NCBI GenBank assembly: GCA_016787485.1
Contig: JAEUUL010000026.1
Span: forward strand, 57,381 to 121,380
Length of the DNA stretch: 64,000 nucleotides
Direction: 5' to 3'
DNA from: Bacteroidota bacterium
GTDB taxonomy: Bacteria; Bacteroidota; Bacteroidia; NS11-12g; UBA955
Shown: in pieces, positions 50,321-59,383 of the stretch
Numbering within the stretch: the stretch's first letter is position 1
Layout: each line of letters opens with the position of its first letter
Translations under genes and position numbers: made by a program
Notes under the pieces: model-generated
Database searches by the model: none
What the model saw: the letters and a program-made list of their open reading frames with translations, nothing else
Told to the model about the DNA's origin: nothing

Positions 50321-51673
50321 TCAGTTGATGTTCAATTTAGCAGAAGCCGTGGTGCCATTGCTTTCAAGCACTACCAGGTACATGCCTTTGCTCATACCCT
50401 GGGTGTTGATTTGAAGGCTGTTCTGTCCGGCTACAAAATGACGGCTGTCCAGATTGCGGATAGCACGGCCATTCAGATCCGTTACTGTAGCTTTTACGTT
50501 GCTGGCTTTGGCCAGGTTGAAAACTACGGTAGCAGAAGCATTGGTGCTGGCAGGGTTAGGGAACACAGTAACATCTCCCATTCCCACTTCTTTGCTATTC
50601 AGATTGGCAGTGGTGATAGACCATTCGGCAGGAACAAACAGTGTGCTGCCAAACAGCGTACCCGGCAGGTACGATTTGAAAATAGAGGAAACAGTGGCGC
50701 CATAACGAACTTCAAAGTTGGTGATGATGGAATTGTTCACACGGTATTCATTGGGGATTTGCTGGTCATGGTTTTGCTGGTAAGCAAGACGAATTCCGTA
50801 CGCATTGAGTTTTTTGGAAACATTTGCACCATTCCATGCAATCAGGGTATCACCCAGGCTGGCCTTCTTCATCGGTTTGAAAGTGATTGTATAAGCCAGT
50901 ACGTTATTATAGATAGGAGTGGTTGAAGTAGATTTTGAATTCAGTCCTACAGGGATTTTGATACCACGGCCGAATACGGTACCTGCACCTATTGCAATAC
51001 TATCTGCCCAATTGGCATCCAGGAAAATGGTGTCGGTTTTTACTGCAGCGCTGTTCAGCAGGGTTTTTGTGCTGTAGTTGGCCACCTTGGGTACACCATA
51101 CCAGTGTGCCTGAGGGTTACCCTGATAATAGTAGCGGGTGATATCCATGGCAGGAGCATCAAAATACTGAATGTAAGCAGTATCAACTACCTGTTTGAAA
51201 TTTCCTCCACCAGCATCAAATGAGTCAAGGTTACGGATGTAAAACTGTACAAAACTCAGAGTATCCAATTTGTAGCTCTGGAATTTGGTAAACACGGTTT
51301 TTCCCACAGCTTGAAAATTGGAATCCTTTGGGTCGAAAGTTGAACCAAGTACATGGAATCCGACTTTGGATTTGGTACCTGTGTTGGATACAGTATAACC
51401 AGTGGTATCAGGGTACAACCAGCTCACAAAAGTGGTCAGCTTTTGGCCGAAGAGCATAGACTCTTCGTAGGCTGTGGTAAACTGGTACTTATCAGTAAGA
51501 TCACCGGCACCGCGGCGGCTAACACCTGAAGCACGCAGACCTCTGCCTTCTTTCGTGTAAACCACATCTTTCACTTTGTAATTGGTTTGTTCCGGTGTGA
51601 ACTGAACCGGAGATTGAGCCACTGCGAAACCGGCAGTTGCTGCAACCATTGCTGAGAGTATGAACTTTTTCAT
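50321..51673 (-). CDS. exported protein with T9SS type A sorting domain
   Basis: A 450-residue protein. It has a signal peptide (MKKFILSAMVAATAGFAVA-Q), an unrecognised beta-rich middle (residues about 60-360), and a classical type A sorting domain: VTVFPNPASTNASA, VTDLNGRAIRNLDSRHF, GMSKGMYLVVLESNG, KLNIN. The last 80 residues direct passage through the outer membrane by T9SS. The gene has a textbook promoter and a strong terminator of its own, which suggests a well-expressed surface or secreted protein. The function of the middle is unknown. Confidence 0.85.
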   Translation of the reverse strand: MKKFILSAMVAATAGFAVAQSPVQFTPEQTNYKVKDVVYTKEGRGLRASGVSRRGAGDLTDKYQFTTAYEESMLFGQKLTTFVSWLYPDTTGYTVSNTGTKSKVGFHVLGSTFDPKDSNFQAVGKTVFTKFQSYKLDTLSFVQFYIRNLDSFDAGGGNFKQVVDTAYIQYFDAPAMDITRYYYQGNPQAHWYGVPKVANYSTKTLLNSAAVKTDTIFLDANWADSIAIGAGTVFGRGIKIPVGLNSKSTSTTPIYNNVLAYTITFKPMKKASLGDTLIAWNGANVSKKLNAYGIRLAYQQNHDQQIPNEYRVNNSIITNFEVRYGATVSSIFKSYLPGTLFGSTLFVPAEWSITTANLNSKEVGMGDVTVFPNPASTNASATVVFNLAKASNVKATVTDLNGRAIRNLDSRHFVAGQNSLQINTQGMSKGMYLVVLESNGTTASAKLNIN

Positions 51674-51707
51674 TGTATAGGTTTTGTTTCTGATTAAAAT
51701 AGAAGCG

Positions 51708-51737
51708 CAAATGTAAACTTTTGCCTTCTTGTTTCAA
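51708..51737 (-). promoter_or_regulatory. promoter TTG-N19-TACATTTG
   Basis: The best promoter in the window: TTG at 51735-51737 and -7 box at 51708-51715 on the minus strand with ideal 19-base spacing, giving a leader of about 30 bases. The remaining bases of this 160-base gap show nothing else. Confidence 0.65.
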
Positions 51738-51833
51738 AATTACATAGGTATCCTCCACTTCCCCTAAAGGAGGCAGCACAAATGACAATGAAACGACAGT
51801 GACAAAACTCCGACAGTTTCCGGGTTCTGCTTC

Positions 51834-52541
51834 TCAGATATCCCCTTCTGCGGGCCGAATCAGCACTTCCTCCATGACTGCATGCTCATTCATTTCCCAG
51901 GCACACCACACCGCAGCGGCTACATCCCGGCTGCGGATAAACCGGGTTTCAGGATGTTCGGTACCTGCCCAACTTTCGGTAAGCGTGGCACCCGGCAAAA
52001 CGGCTGTAACACCTATTCCATGCGGGATTAAATCCTGTCGCAGCACTTTTGTAAGGCCTAAAAGGGCAAATTTGGAAATGGTATAACTGCCACCCGCGGC
52101 ATAAGCCTGCAGGCTTGCTATACTGCACATGGTAAATATATGTGCCCGCTTTGTTTTCTTCAGTTCAGGCAGACATAAACGGGTAAGATGATAGGCTGAA
52201 GCCACATTGGTAGACATCAGGGTTTCAAATGTACCCTCGCTTTCATCCCCGATTGCTCCGGGTAAAAACACACCGGCGTTATGAACCAGCACTGTACACC
52301 CGCCGAGAAAACCCAGCGCCTCCGATGCAAACCGGGACAATTGTGCCTTATCTGTTACGTCACAGACCCAACCCCGGCTTTTTACCCCGTATTCTGCCTT
52401 AAGAAGGTGCGCCAATGCTTCCACCGCAGCCGGATTTCTGCCACAGTATGCCACGTCAAATCCCTCACTTGCAAATTTTATGGCAATGGCCTTGCCTATT
52501 CCCCGGGTTGCTCCGGTGACAATACAGGTATGATTGGTCAT
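51834..52541 (-). CDS. short-chain dehydrogenase/reductase
   Basis: A 235-residue classical SDR enzyme. The cofactor motif is TGATRGIG at residues 9-16 with a basic-residue environment (YCGRNP) that favours NADP(H). NAG follows at VLVHNAGVF, and the catalytic Ser-Tyr-Lys set is in MCSIAS and YTISK. The protein could act in fatty acid, sugar or other reduction; the substrate cannot be read. It starts 11 bases after the apaG stop on the same strand, so it is probably cotranscribed with apaG. Confidence 0.88.
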   Translation of the reverse strand: MTNHTCIVTGATRGIGKAIAIKFASEGFDVAYCGRNPAAVEALAHLLKAEYGVKSRGWVCDVTDKAQLSRFASEALGFLGGCTVLVHNAGVFLPGAIGDESEGTFETLMSTNVASAYHLTRLCLPELKKTKRAHIFTMCSIASLQAYAAGGSYTISKFALLGLTKVLRQDLIPHGIGVTAVLPGATLTESWAGTEHPETRFIRSRDVAAAVWCAWEMNEHAVMEEVLIRPAEGDI

Positions 52542-52552
52542 TTTTTTTAAAA

Positions 52553-52939
52553 TTAGTTCCTGAAAAAGGGAGCTTCCAGTAAAAACTCAGGAATCTTCAC
52601 ATCGAATGGTTCCCCGTCGCTTAAGCGAACAAAGCCGTATGTGCCCTGCATTTTACCTACCGGGAATGATAAGGGACAATAACTTCCATATTCAAATGTA
52701 ACTCCAGGGGCCAAATCGGGTTGATAACCCACCACACCCGCGCCCCTCACTTCTCGGTGATTGCCCATGCCATCTGTAATCATCCAGTTTCTGCTTAACA
52801 GTTGAACTGATTCTGTTCCCGAATTTTTGATGTGTATGTAGTATCGGAATATATAAACGCCGGCCTCGGGCTTACTCATTTCAGGATCGTAGCCTGCCTC
52901 TACGGTTACTTCTATTTGCCGGGTTATTGCTGCAACCAA
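52553..52939 (-). CDS. apaG: ApaG domain protein
   Basis: A 128-residue single ApaG domain with an immunoglobulin-like beta fold. Motifs include GVYIFRYYIHIKN, VQLLSRNWMITDG, REVRGAGVVGYQPDLAPG, and Y-GSYCPLSFPVGKMQGTYGF. The family is linked with magnesium and cobalt tolerance in enterobacteria, although its molecular role is not settled. Length is normal. It sits between an acidic small protein gene and an SDR gene, all on one strand with gaps of 10-20 bases. Confidence 0.93.
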   Translation of the reverse strand: MVAAITRQIEVTVEAGYDPEMSKPEAGVYIFRYYIHIKNSGTESVQLLSRNWMITDGMGNHREVRGAGVVGYQPDLAPGVTFEYGSYCPLSFPVGKMQGTYGFVRLSDGEPFDVKIPEFLLEAPFFRN

Positions 52940-52959
52940 TGTTTTAGTGTAAGGTTCGG

Positions 52960-53310
52960 TTACTCATCATCATCAGAAAATCCTCGCTTGCGCTGATTGC
53001 CATCATCTTCGCTGTCTTCCTCACTTTCACCTTCCGCGTCAGGCTCTTCAGTATCTTTCGCCGATGGTTTCACCAATTCATCCATCTGCTCTTCTGTAAG
53101 AACCTCTTTGGGCTTTGCGCTTACCTTCACCAGATATATGGTGTCGTCAGTTTCGATTCTCACTGCGGTTACGATCTCGCCTCTGACGTTCGGAAACCGA
53201 ATCGTTTTTCCGGCAATACCCGTAGGGTACGTCTCCTCGTACAACCGAACAAGATCTTCCGACAGCTTGTTGTAATCTGTAACTACTTTCTTCTTCTCCA
53301 TGGATGCCAA
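52960..53310 (-). CDS. small protein with acidic C-terminal tail
   Basis: A 116-residue protein. Residues about 8-75 look folded (DYNKLSEDLVRLYEETYPTG, VRIETDDTIYLVKVS), with mixed alpha and beta. Residues about 80-116 are strongly acidic (GESEEDSEDDG, FSDDDE). It may be a conserved Bacteroidota protein, but I cannot name a family. An ATG 9 bases further in (MEKKK) is an equally good start. Its stop lies 20 bases before apaG. Confidence 0.65.
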   Translation of the reverse strand: MASMEKKKVVTDYNKLSEDLVRLYEETYPTGIAGKTIRFPNVRGEIVTAVRIETDDTIYLVKVSAKPKEVLTEEQMDELVKPSAKDTEEPDAEGESEEDSEDDGNQRKRGFSDDDE

Positions 53311-53362
53311 TCCGGCCGCTAAAATAAAGTCTTTTTTAAAAAAACCACATGCCTGAAAAAAA

Positions 53363-54127
53363 TCATAATATTTTATTTTGGCCTTTCACCAGATTCAGGA
53401 TTTCCCGCCATATCCGCTGCTTAATGTGAGCCTCGTCTTTCGGGTCGTATTCTTTAAGGCCAAAACGAAACCTGTAGTGCACCAGATCATTCCGGAATTC
53501 TACCACCCGAAGACGCACCGTTCCTTCACGTATCTTCTCATTTTCCGGTTCAAGCGCTGATATGAGCAATTTCTCCAGCTCGGCTGCTGATACACTCTGC
53601 GCCGACTGTACTTCAAAGTCTATACTGCTGTACTGCCTCGGGTTCTTGCTGTAATTGATGATTTCGCTATTGATAAATGTATTGTTGGGGATGATAATCA
53701 GATCGTCCTCATCACTCTGTAAATGCACATTCAGCAAAGTGATGTTGTCAATTTTGCCTTTGTGGTTGTGCACTTTTACATAATCCCCTATGTGCAGATT
53801 GTCGCCAAACATCAGTATCATGCCATTCAACCCGTTGAGGATATAGTCTTTAAACACGATACTCAGTGCTGCAGCAATGATGGTGATGGAGGTAAAAAAC
53901 TCCCGGATGGTGATTCCCACCAGGTGCAACACCAGAAAAAACAGCCACAACAAAAGCAAAAGTGTGGTCACATTGTTTATACCCAGCACAAAATTATCCC
54001 TGCCCCTGATTTGCTTTCTGCGCCGGTATAACTGCAGTGTACCCACTCTCCCGGCCAGGATAATGACCAACAGGACAAGAAAAACCTTTATCGAATGCGC
54101 ATCGGCATGAAATCCCATAAACTCCAT
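53363..54127 (-). CDS. MscS-family mechanosensitive channel
   Basis: A 254-residue protein with three hydrophobic segments followed by the MscS core: SIVFKDYILNGLNGMILMFG, then IGDYVKVHNHKGKIDNITLL and IPNNTFINSEIINYS. It opens on membrane tension to release solutes during osmotic down-shock. It is shorter than E. coli MscS (286). The ATG follows a TATTTTTG box by 4 bases, with a TTG 19 bases further upstream. Confidence 0.9.
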   Translation of the reverse strand: MEFMGFHADAHSIKVFLVLLVIILAGRVGTLQLYRRRKQIRGRDNFVLGINNVTTLLLLLWLFFLVLHLVGITIREFFTSITIIAAALSIVFKDYILNGLNGMILMFGDNLHIGDYVKVHNHKGKIDNITLLNVHLQSDEDDLIIIPNNTFINSEIINYSKNPRQYSSIDFEVQSAQSVSAAELEKLLISALEPENEKIREGTVRLRVVEFRNDLVHYRFRFGLKEYDPKDEAHIKQRIWREILNLVKGQNKIL

Positions 54128-54131
54128 GCAT

Positions 54132-54161
54132 CAAAAATACTAAGAAGCCGGGCAGAGACAA
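54132..54161 (-). promoter_or_regulatory. promoter TTG-N19-TATTTTTG
   Basis: A -7 box at 54132-54139 and a TTG at 54159-54161 on the minus strand with 19-base spacing. The box ends 4 bases before the MscS ATG. Confidence 0.6.
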
Positions 54162-54226
54162 TCTGCGTTTTGATGGAAAAGCAAATAACATGATCAATCA
54201 TCCCCTGAATGCCGGATTTTTGCACC

Positions 54227-54871
54227 GTGGGTTTATTTGAAGAAACTTCCCTTCATTTTGCAGGTGAATCATTCATCGCCAATACCTGGCGCAGTTTGTA
54301 CCATCCACAAACCCGGCAACTCATTGTCTCTGATTGCCATTTTGGCAAAACCACCCATTTTCGGCGACATTCCATCCCTTTACCTGCTGCCGCTGCTATG
54401 CAGGACTATCAGCGATTGCACCATCTGCTTCAGTTTTACAATCCCCTGATCTGTATTTTCCTGGGCGACCTCTTTCACAGTGAACTCAATTCAGAATGGC
54501 AGGAACTGCAAAACCTTGTGCAACACCATCAGGCAACAGAGTTCCGCCTGATAGCCGGAAACCATGACATTCTGCATGCAGATGTCTATTCCGGTGCCGG
54601 AATATACAGCATGCCGGGATGGATGCTTAACCACATCCTCCTTTCCCATGAACCTTCGGGATTCCGGCCCAACATATGCGGCCATCTGCATCCTGGTTAC
54701 AGGGTACACGGCCGGGCCAGACAATCTGTGCTTATGCGTTGTTTTATCGCCTCTGAAAACCAGCTGATTATGCCCTCTTTTGGCCAACTCACCGGCATGG
54801 TGCATCAGAAAAAAAAGCACCCGGACGACCAGGTGCTTTGCTTTACAGACACTAATTTCTTTGCTGTATAA
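54227..54871 (+). CDS. pdeM: PdeM-type metallophosphoesterase
   Basis: A 214-residue calcineurin-like enzyme of the 'ligase-associated DNA damage response endonuclease' type. Metal and active-site residues are visible: D36 and H38 in VSDCHFGKTTHFRR, D81 in FLGDLFHSE, N112/H113 in AGNHD, H141 in SHEP, and H153/H155 in GHLHP. No helicase or ligase partner is adjacent. The GTG at 54227 is preferred because a GATTTTTG sequence (one base off the -7 consensus) ends 4 bases before it; an ATG 18 bases earlier is also possible. Confidence 0.8.
   Translation: MGLFEETSLHFAGESFIANTWRSLYHPQTRQLIVSDCHFGKTTHFRRHSIPLPAAAAMQDYQRLHHLLQFYNPLICIFLGDLFHSELNSEWQELQNLVQHHQATEFRLIAGNHDILHADVYSGAGIYSMPGWMLNHILLSHEPSGFRPNICGHLHPGYRVHGRARQSVLMRCFIASENQLIMPSFGQLTGMVHQKKKHPDDQVLCFTDTNFFAV
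54809..54839 (-). terminator. intrinsic terminator of rho inside the pdeM 3' end
   Basis: AAAGCACC and GGTGCTTT form an 8-bp stem within the last codons of pdeM. On the minus strand it is followed by eight T residues, about 40 bases after the rho stop, so it can end the rho transcript. Confidence 0.6.
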
Positions 54872-54876
54872 AGGAC

Positions 54877-56565
54877 TTAACCGTTCATGCTCAGCAGGAA
54901 CTCGGTGTTGTCTTTTGTATTCTGCATATATTTGAGGAAGGTATTCATGGCTTCTTCCGGATTCATATCCGCAAGGTGATTGCGCAATACCCACAACCTT
55001 TGCAATGTGGTTTTATCCAGCAGCAAATCTTCGCGGCGGGTGCTGCTGCTCAAAATGTCAATGGCCGGGAATATCCGCTTGTTGGACAATTTGCGGTCCA
55101 GTTGCAATTCCATATTACCGGTTCCTTTGAATTCTTCAAAAATCACTTCATCCATTTTAGAGCCGGTGTCGGTAAGTGCCGTGGCGATAATGGTCAGTGA
55201 ACCACCGTTTTCTATATTTCGGGCTGCACCAAAAAAGCGTTTGGGCTTGTGCAATGCATTCGCATCCACACCACCGCTGAGTATTTTTCCGGAAGCGGGC
55301 TGAACAGTATTGAATGCCCGGGCCAGGCGGGTGATGGAATCCAGAAGGATAACCACATCATGACCGCACTCTACCAGCCGTTTGGCCTTTTCCAGAACGA
55401 TATTGGTGAGCTTCACATGCTTATCTGCAGGTTCATCAAACGTACTGGCTACTACTTCCGCGCGCACATGTCTTGCCATATCGGTAACCTCTTCTGGTCT
55501 TTCATCTATAAGCAGGATGATCATGTATACTTCCGGATGATTTTTGGCAATAGCATTTGCAATTCCCTGCAGCAGCCATGTTTTACCCGTTTTGGGCTGG
55601 GCTACTATCAGTCCGCGCTGCCCTTTGCCTATGGGCGATACCATGTCAATAATCCGGTTGCTATAGTGCCTTGGGTCGTCACACAAATTGAGTTTCTCAT
55701 CCGGAAACAAGGGAGTCAGATGCTCAAAACTCACGCGGTCTCTCACCTCTTCAGGTGTTTTACCGTTTACCGATTCGATTTTTACCAGGCAGAAGTACTT
55801 TTCGTTGTCCTTGGGCGGACGTATGGTTCCACGCACGGTGTCTCCGGTTTTCAACCCATTTTGCTTAATCATATACCCCGGCATGTACACATCATCCGGA
55901 GAAGGCATGTAGTTGTAATCCGGTGAACGGAGGAATCCATACCCATCCGGTACCGTTTCCAATACCCCCTGGGTTGTAACCACTCCCTCCATTTCGGTAA
56001 AATACTGCAGTTGTTCCCTGCGGCGTTTGTCCTCCTGGTTGGGTGCTGTGCGGTTGTCATTGTCTCGGGGTGGAAAATTGCCAGACTCTGTATTGGCAGA
56101 ATCCTTTTCGTTTTCCTCTGGAAGAGGTGGAACTGCGTCATTCAAATCAGCCACAGGCTGCAGCGTTTTTTTCTCAAAACCCGGGTTGTTATGCCGGTTT
56201 CTTCCGCGATCCCGGTCTCTGTTGTCACGTCTTTGGGGATTTCCTCCTGTGTTTTCGCGGGTGTGCTCTTTCTTCAGTTCCTGCGGCACCACAACCTCTC
56301 TGGTATCCTCCTTTTCCACATTCTGGTCATCTGTATGCGGTGGTTTTTGCTCACCAGCGGGTTTTCGCACACGGTTTCTCATTTTTCCGGCGGGTTTTTC
56401 TTCCGTCACACCCTTTTCGGCGGGTGGTGCCGGTGCCGCTGCGCTTAATATCGCTTCTATGAGTTCGTTCTTTTTCAGTTTCCCGGAATTGGAAATTTCC
56501 AGGGCTTCGGCCATGGACTTCAAATCGCCCACACTCATCTTACTCAGGTCAGGTTTATCTGCCAT
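54877..56565 (-). CDS. rho: transcription termination factor Rho with charged N-terminal insert
   Basis: A 562-residue Rho, against about 420 in E. coli. Residues 1-45 are a SAP-like helical start ([18 protein letters not shown]). Residues about 50-185 are a disordered Arg/Asn/Glu/Asp insert ([16 protein letters not shown]). The RNA-binding cold-shock domain follows ([20 protein letters not shown]), then the ATPase with Walker [12 protein letters not shown] near residue 325 and [11 protein letters not shown]. It ends untranslated transcripts. Such inserts are known in Bacteroidota Rho proteins and can drive condensate formation. Confidence 0.97.
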   Translation of the reverse strand: MADKPDLSKMSVGDLKSMAEALEISNSGKLKKNELIEAILSAAAPAPPAEKGVTEEKPAGKMRNRVRKPAGEQKPPHTDDQNVEKEDTREVVVPQELKKEHTRENTGGNPQRRDNRDRDRGRNRHNNPGFEKKTLQPVADLNDAVPPLPEENEKDSANTESGNFPPRDNDNRTAPNQEDKRRREQLQYFTEMEGVVTTQGVLETVPDGYGFLRSPDYNYMPSPDDVYMPGYMIKQNGLKTGDTVRGTIRPPKDNEKYFCLVKIESVNGKTPEEVRDRVSFEHLTPLFPDEKLNLCDDPRHYSNRIIDMVSPIGKGQRGLIVAQPKTGKTWLLQGIANAIAKNHPEVYMIILLIDERPEEVTDMARHVRAEVVASTFDEPADKHVKLTNIVLEKAKRLVECGHDVVILLDSITRLARAFNTVQPASGKILSGGVDANALHKPKRFFGAARNIENGGSLTIIATALTDTGSKMDEVIFEEFKGTGNMELQLDRKLSNKRIFPAIDILSSSTRREDLLLDKTTLQRLWVLRNHLADMNPEEAMNTFLKYMQNTKDNTEFLLSMNG

Positions 56566-56693
56566 GTATATACAACTTCTTTGTTACTAGTGAATTCAAT
56601 AAAATAATCGGTAGAGGATTTGCCGGAAAAGAGAATGCAGTAGCCGACAATACAGTTGCAAGTATACGGCTAAATCCGGTTTGATACAAAATT

Positions 56694-57719
56694 TCAAACC
56701 CAAACTTTGGTTCCTTCGCTGCAATTCCGGCAGATGTCTATGTTTTTCCGCCCGGCAATCAGGCTTTTCCTGAAATTCCGGTAAGCCTCACCATTCCATA
56801 TATCTTTGAATTTCACATCTGCCACATTGCCCAGATTGTGCTTGGCGTCTTTGTCAAAACAACAGGGCACTACATTCCCATCCCAGGTAATGACACAACT
56901 GTTCCAAAGCCGCCAGCACCTGTTTGGCCATTCGGTCTGCATTTGCACGCCATTCTCTCCCCGGCTGTATCGGCTTAATGACTTGTCCTTTGGCAACCAG
57001 TCTTCTGCATCCTCATAGTCATAAATCTGTGCGGTTTTTACAGCCAGTTTATCCACGCCATATTCTTTTGCCAGCTTATGCATTTCCGGCAACTGATGTT
57101 CATTGTGGGCAAACACGATAAATTGCCAGATAATATAAGGATGCCGGCTTCCCGCTTCCTTTCTGGCCTCTACAAGATTTCTGGTACCTTCCAGCACCTT
57201 TTCCAGGCTTCCTTCCAGCCGGTATTTGCCATAGGTTTCCTGTGTACTGCCATCAATAGAAATGATGAGTCTGCTTAGTCCGCATGCTACCGTCTTTCTC
57301 GCATTTCCCTCGTCCAGAAAATGGGCATTGGTGCTTGTTGCCGTATACATTCCCTGCCTGGCTGCATATTTTACCATTTCCGTAAAACGGGCATGTATAT
57401 ATGGCTCACCTTGAAAATAAAAGGTGAGATACCCGGCATGTTTCTTTACCTCATTCACTATATGGGTAAAATCATCTTCCTGAATTCTGCCGGTAGCCCG
57501 GCTGAATTGCCTTAATCCACTGGGACATTGAGGGCAGCGCAGATTGCAGGCAGTTGTAGGTTCAATGCTCAATGATATCGGAAAACCCCACTGAATGGGT
57601 TTGCCGAACAAGCGCGATAACTGATAGGATGCATACACCTTGCAGGCATTCCAAAACCGGGACGGTCGGGTATAAGACCGAATCATGGACAAAATATCAA
57701 AGACCCCGGTAACCAGCAT
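56694..57719 (-). CDS. radical SAM/SPASM protein
   Basis: A 341-residue radical SAM enzyme. The first iron-sulfur cluster motif is ACNLRCPQC (CX3CX2C) near residue 60, followed by GEPYIH and SIDGSTQETYGKYR, typical of the fold. The C-terminal SPASM part has CWRLWNSCVITWDGNVVPCC, DKDAKHNLGN and ICRNCSEG, giving cysteines for one or two extra clusters. Members modify peptides or sugars; no precursor peptide gene is seen nearby. The start at 57719 lies 6 bases after the upstream stop; an ATG at 57686 is equally possible. Confidence 0.85.
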   Translation of the reverse strand: MLVTGVFDILSMIRSYTRPSRFWNACKVYASYQLSRLFGKPIQWGFPISLSIEPTTACNLRCPQCPSGLRQFSRATGRIQEDDFTHIVNEVKKHAGYLTFYFQGEPYIHARFTEMVKYAARQGMYTATSTNAHFLDEGNARKTVACGLSRLIISIDGSTQETYGKYRLEGSLEKVLEGTRNLVEARKEAGSRHPYIIWQFIVFAHNEHQLPEMHKLAKEYGVDKLAVKTAQIYDYEDAEDWLPKDKSLSRYSRGENGVQMQTEWPNRCWRLWNSCVITWDGNVVPCCFDKDAKHNLGNVADVKFKDIWNGEAYRNFRKSLIAGRKNIDICRNCSEGTKVWV

Positions 57720-57725
57720 ACCTGC

Positions 57726-58646
57726 TTATCTGCGAATGGGAGTAATTCTGTTTTCCACCGTGGTTACAGAATTCACTTCCACATCCCCCGAACCACTCAC
57801 TTTCTTTTTCCCCTTTAATTCTACAATGGCCTGCGAATACATGGGCACACCCGTTTTCATGGAAACATGATAATACCCTTTCATGAATCCTTTCAGGGGT
57901 GTTCCTTCATTGTTATCACTCTGCAACTTCACATTCATATCTACCCTGAGCATTGAATCGGTCAGATATTCTGAAAGCACAAAATTCCCGGTGGATGGCT
58001 GTATACCCTTATTGAAAGTATACTTTTTACTCCATTTGCTTTTCAGGGAAACCGGTGTTGAAGGATAATACTGAAAAGACTGCTCGATCTGATTTTTCAT
58101 ATTTGTCTCATCCATCAGATCTTCCAGTGTTTTTCTCATGCGGTCATAGTTTGCATTGTCTTCATAGTCTGTCTTCAACTGCGCCAGCAAACGCTTTTTC
58201 ATCTCTGTAATTCCGTTGAGTTTAATGACCCTTCCGGTACTGCTGACCAATGTTCCGAATTCACTTCCAATCATCACACGGTACACATTGTACAACATCT
58301 CTTCGGTCTCTTCTGCTTCTGTGCTCAGGGGTTCCCGGGTATCTATCTTCACTTTTGTACCCACCACCTCCATATCCAGCATGATATAGCCGTACCGGTA
58401 TCTGAGGTCATAAATGCTGTCTGTTTTTCCCGCTACCAACATACCATAAGCGGTTGTATTCAGCATTTTGAAAGAGAAAACCTGCTCCTTTTGCCTGGAA
58501 ACCGTGTTTGCGTTAAGTGTCATCTCACATCGGAATGAGTCACCTGCCGAAGGATTGAACTGCAGAATGTGTGTTTTCTGTGCAGTAGCAGAAAAAAAAG
58601 AGCCTGCCAAAAGACCCAGGGCACAGGGTATTGATTTAGAATGCAT
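57726..58646 (-). CDS. exported DUF6263-like protein
   Basis: A 306-residue protein with a signal peptide (CALGLLAGSFFSATA-Q). The mature part begins ILQFNPSAGDSFRCEMTL, a pattern of the DUF6263 family ('...K.GD.Y......'), and continues with long antiparallel strands (YDLRYRYGYIMLDMEV, FMKGYYHVSMKTGVPMY). It is probably periplasmic. The function is unknown. It precedes the radical SAM gene by 6 bases. A TAAGTTTG sequence 20 bases before the ATG, inside the FNR-like gene, may be its promoter. Confidence 0.6.
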   Translation of the reverse strand: MHSKSIPCALGLLAGSFFSATAQKTHILQFNPSAGDSFRCEMTLNANTVSRQKEQVFSFKMLNTTAYGMLVAGKTDSIYDLRYRYGYIMLDMEVVGTKVKIDTREPLSTEAEETEEMLYNVYRVMIGSEFGTLVSSTGRVIKLNGITEMKKRLLAQLKTDYEDNANYDRMRKTLEDLMDETNMKNQIEQSFQYYPSTPVSLKSKWSKKYTFNKGIQPSTGNFVLSEYLTDSMLRVDMNVKLQSDNNEGTPLKGFMKGYYHVSMKTGVPMYSQAIVELKGKKKVSGSGDVEVNSVTTVENRITPIRR

Positions 58647-58655
58647 CGTTATATT

Positions 58656-59345
58656 TCAATAATTTTCAAACTTATATTGTCTTCGGTTATACCCCATCTC
58701 TTTCAGGTTATGCCTTGCATCGGTGCACATATTCTCCCAGCCGCATACCATAAAACGGGCATCCCTTCCATCGGCAAACAGCTTCTTATACACTGCATGT
58801 ACGTATCCTTTTTCCCCGTCCCAGTTTTGTCTGCTCAGCACCGGTATGTATCTGAAATTTGGTTCTGCCTCTGCCAGATTTTCCCATTCCTTTCTGTATA
58901 ACAAATCAGATTCCGTTCTGCAGCCAAAAATGAGATACACCGGCATGGGAAATTTCCCCCGGCCTTTCAGTGTTTGTATCATGCTGCGGAAAGGCGCCAC
59001 ACCTGTTCCGGTGCATACAAGGCACAATTCCAAACCATGGGTTTCGGGCAATACAAATGTGCCCTGTGGTTCTGAAATTTCAAGCTTGTCTCCCACCCGC
59101 ATGCTCCATAATACAGGAGTGGCTTTGCCGTCGGGATTAAGCACGATACAGAGTTCAACCGTATCTGAACCGGGAGCTGATGCTATGGAATAACTGCGCA
59201 AATTCTCATGTTCGGGCAATCCGGGCACGGCAATCATTACAAATTGCCCGGGTTCAAACTGCCAGGGTTCACTGCTTTCAGACCGTAAAATAAAAGTACG
59301 CACCAGGTCAGATTCATCACGCAATCCAGCGATTTCAGCCAACAT
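58656..59345 (-). CDS. ferredoxin-NADP reductase-like flavoprotein
   Basis: A 229-residue FAD-dependent reductase. The FAD-binding barrel has FEPGQFVMIAVPG and LRSYSIASAPG (RxYS motif). The NAD(P)-binding half has LVCTGTGVAPFRSMI and VYLIFGCRTESDLLY and ends CGWENMCTDARHNLKEMGYN-RRQY. It passes electrons between NAD(P)H and a ferredoxin, flavodoxin or oxygenase; the partner is unknown. The ATG at 59345 is fixed by a TACCTTTG box 6 bases upstream. It diverges from crcB. Confidence 0.87.
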   Translation of the reverse strand: MLAEIAGLRDESDLVRTFILRSESSEPWQFEPGQFVMIAVPGLPEHENLRSYSIASAPGSDTVELCIVLNPDGKATPVLWSMRVGDKLEISEPQGTFVLPETHGLELCLVCTGTGVAPFRSMIQTLKGRGKFPMPVYLIFGCRTESDLLYRKEWENLAEAEPNFRYIPVLSRQNWDGEKGYVHAVYKKLFADGRDARFMVCGWENMCTDARHNLKEMGYNRRQYKFENY

Positions 59346-59351
59346 ACCCGG

Positions 59352-59359
59352 CAAAGGTA
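59352..59359 (-). promoter_or_regulatory. -7 promoter box TACCTTTG, FNR-like gene
   Basis: Full TAnnTTTG match on the minus strand, 6 bases before the ATG, back to back with the crcB box. Confidence 0.55.
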
Positions 59360-59371
59360 ACCTGTGACTCT

Positions 59372-59379
59372 TATCTTTG
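59372..59379 (+). promoter_or_regulatory. -7 promoter box TATCTTTG, crcB
   Basis: Full TAnnTTTG match ending 4 bases before the crcB ATG. Only 12 bases separate it from the opposite box. Confidence 0.55.
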
Positions 59380-59383
59380 CCAT

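Noticed and set aside
59346..59383. Fluoride riboswitch before crcB
   Set aside because: The 38-base gap to the divergent gene is too short, and a promoter box ends 4 bases before the start, leaving no leader RNA.
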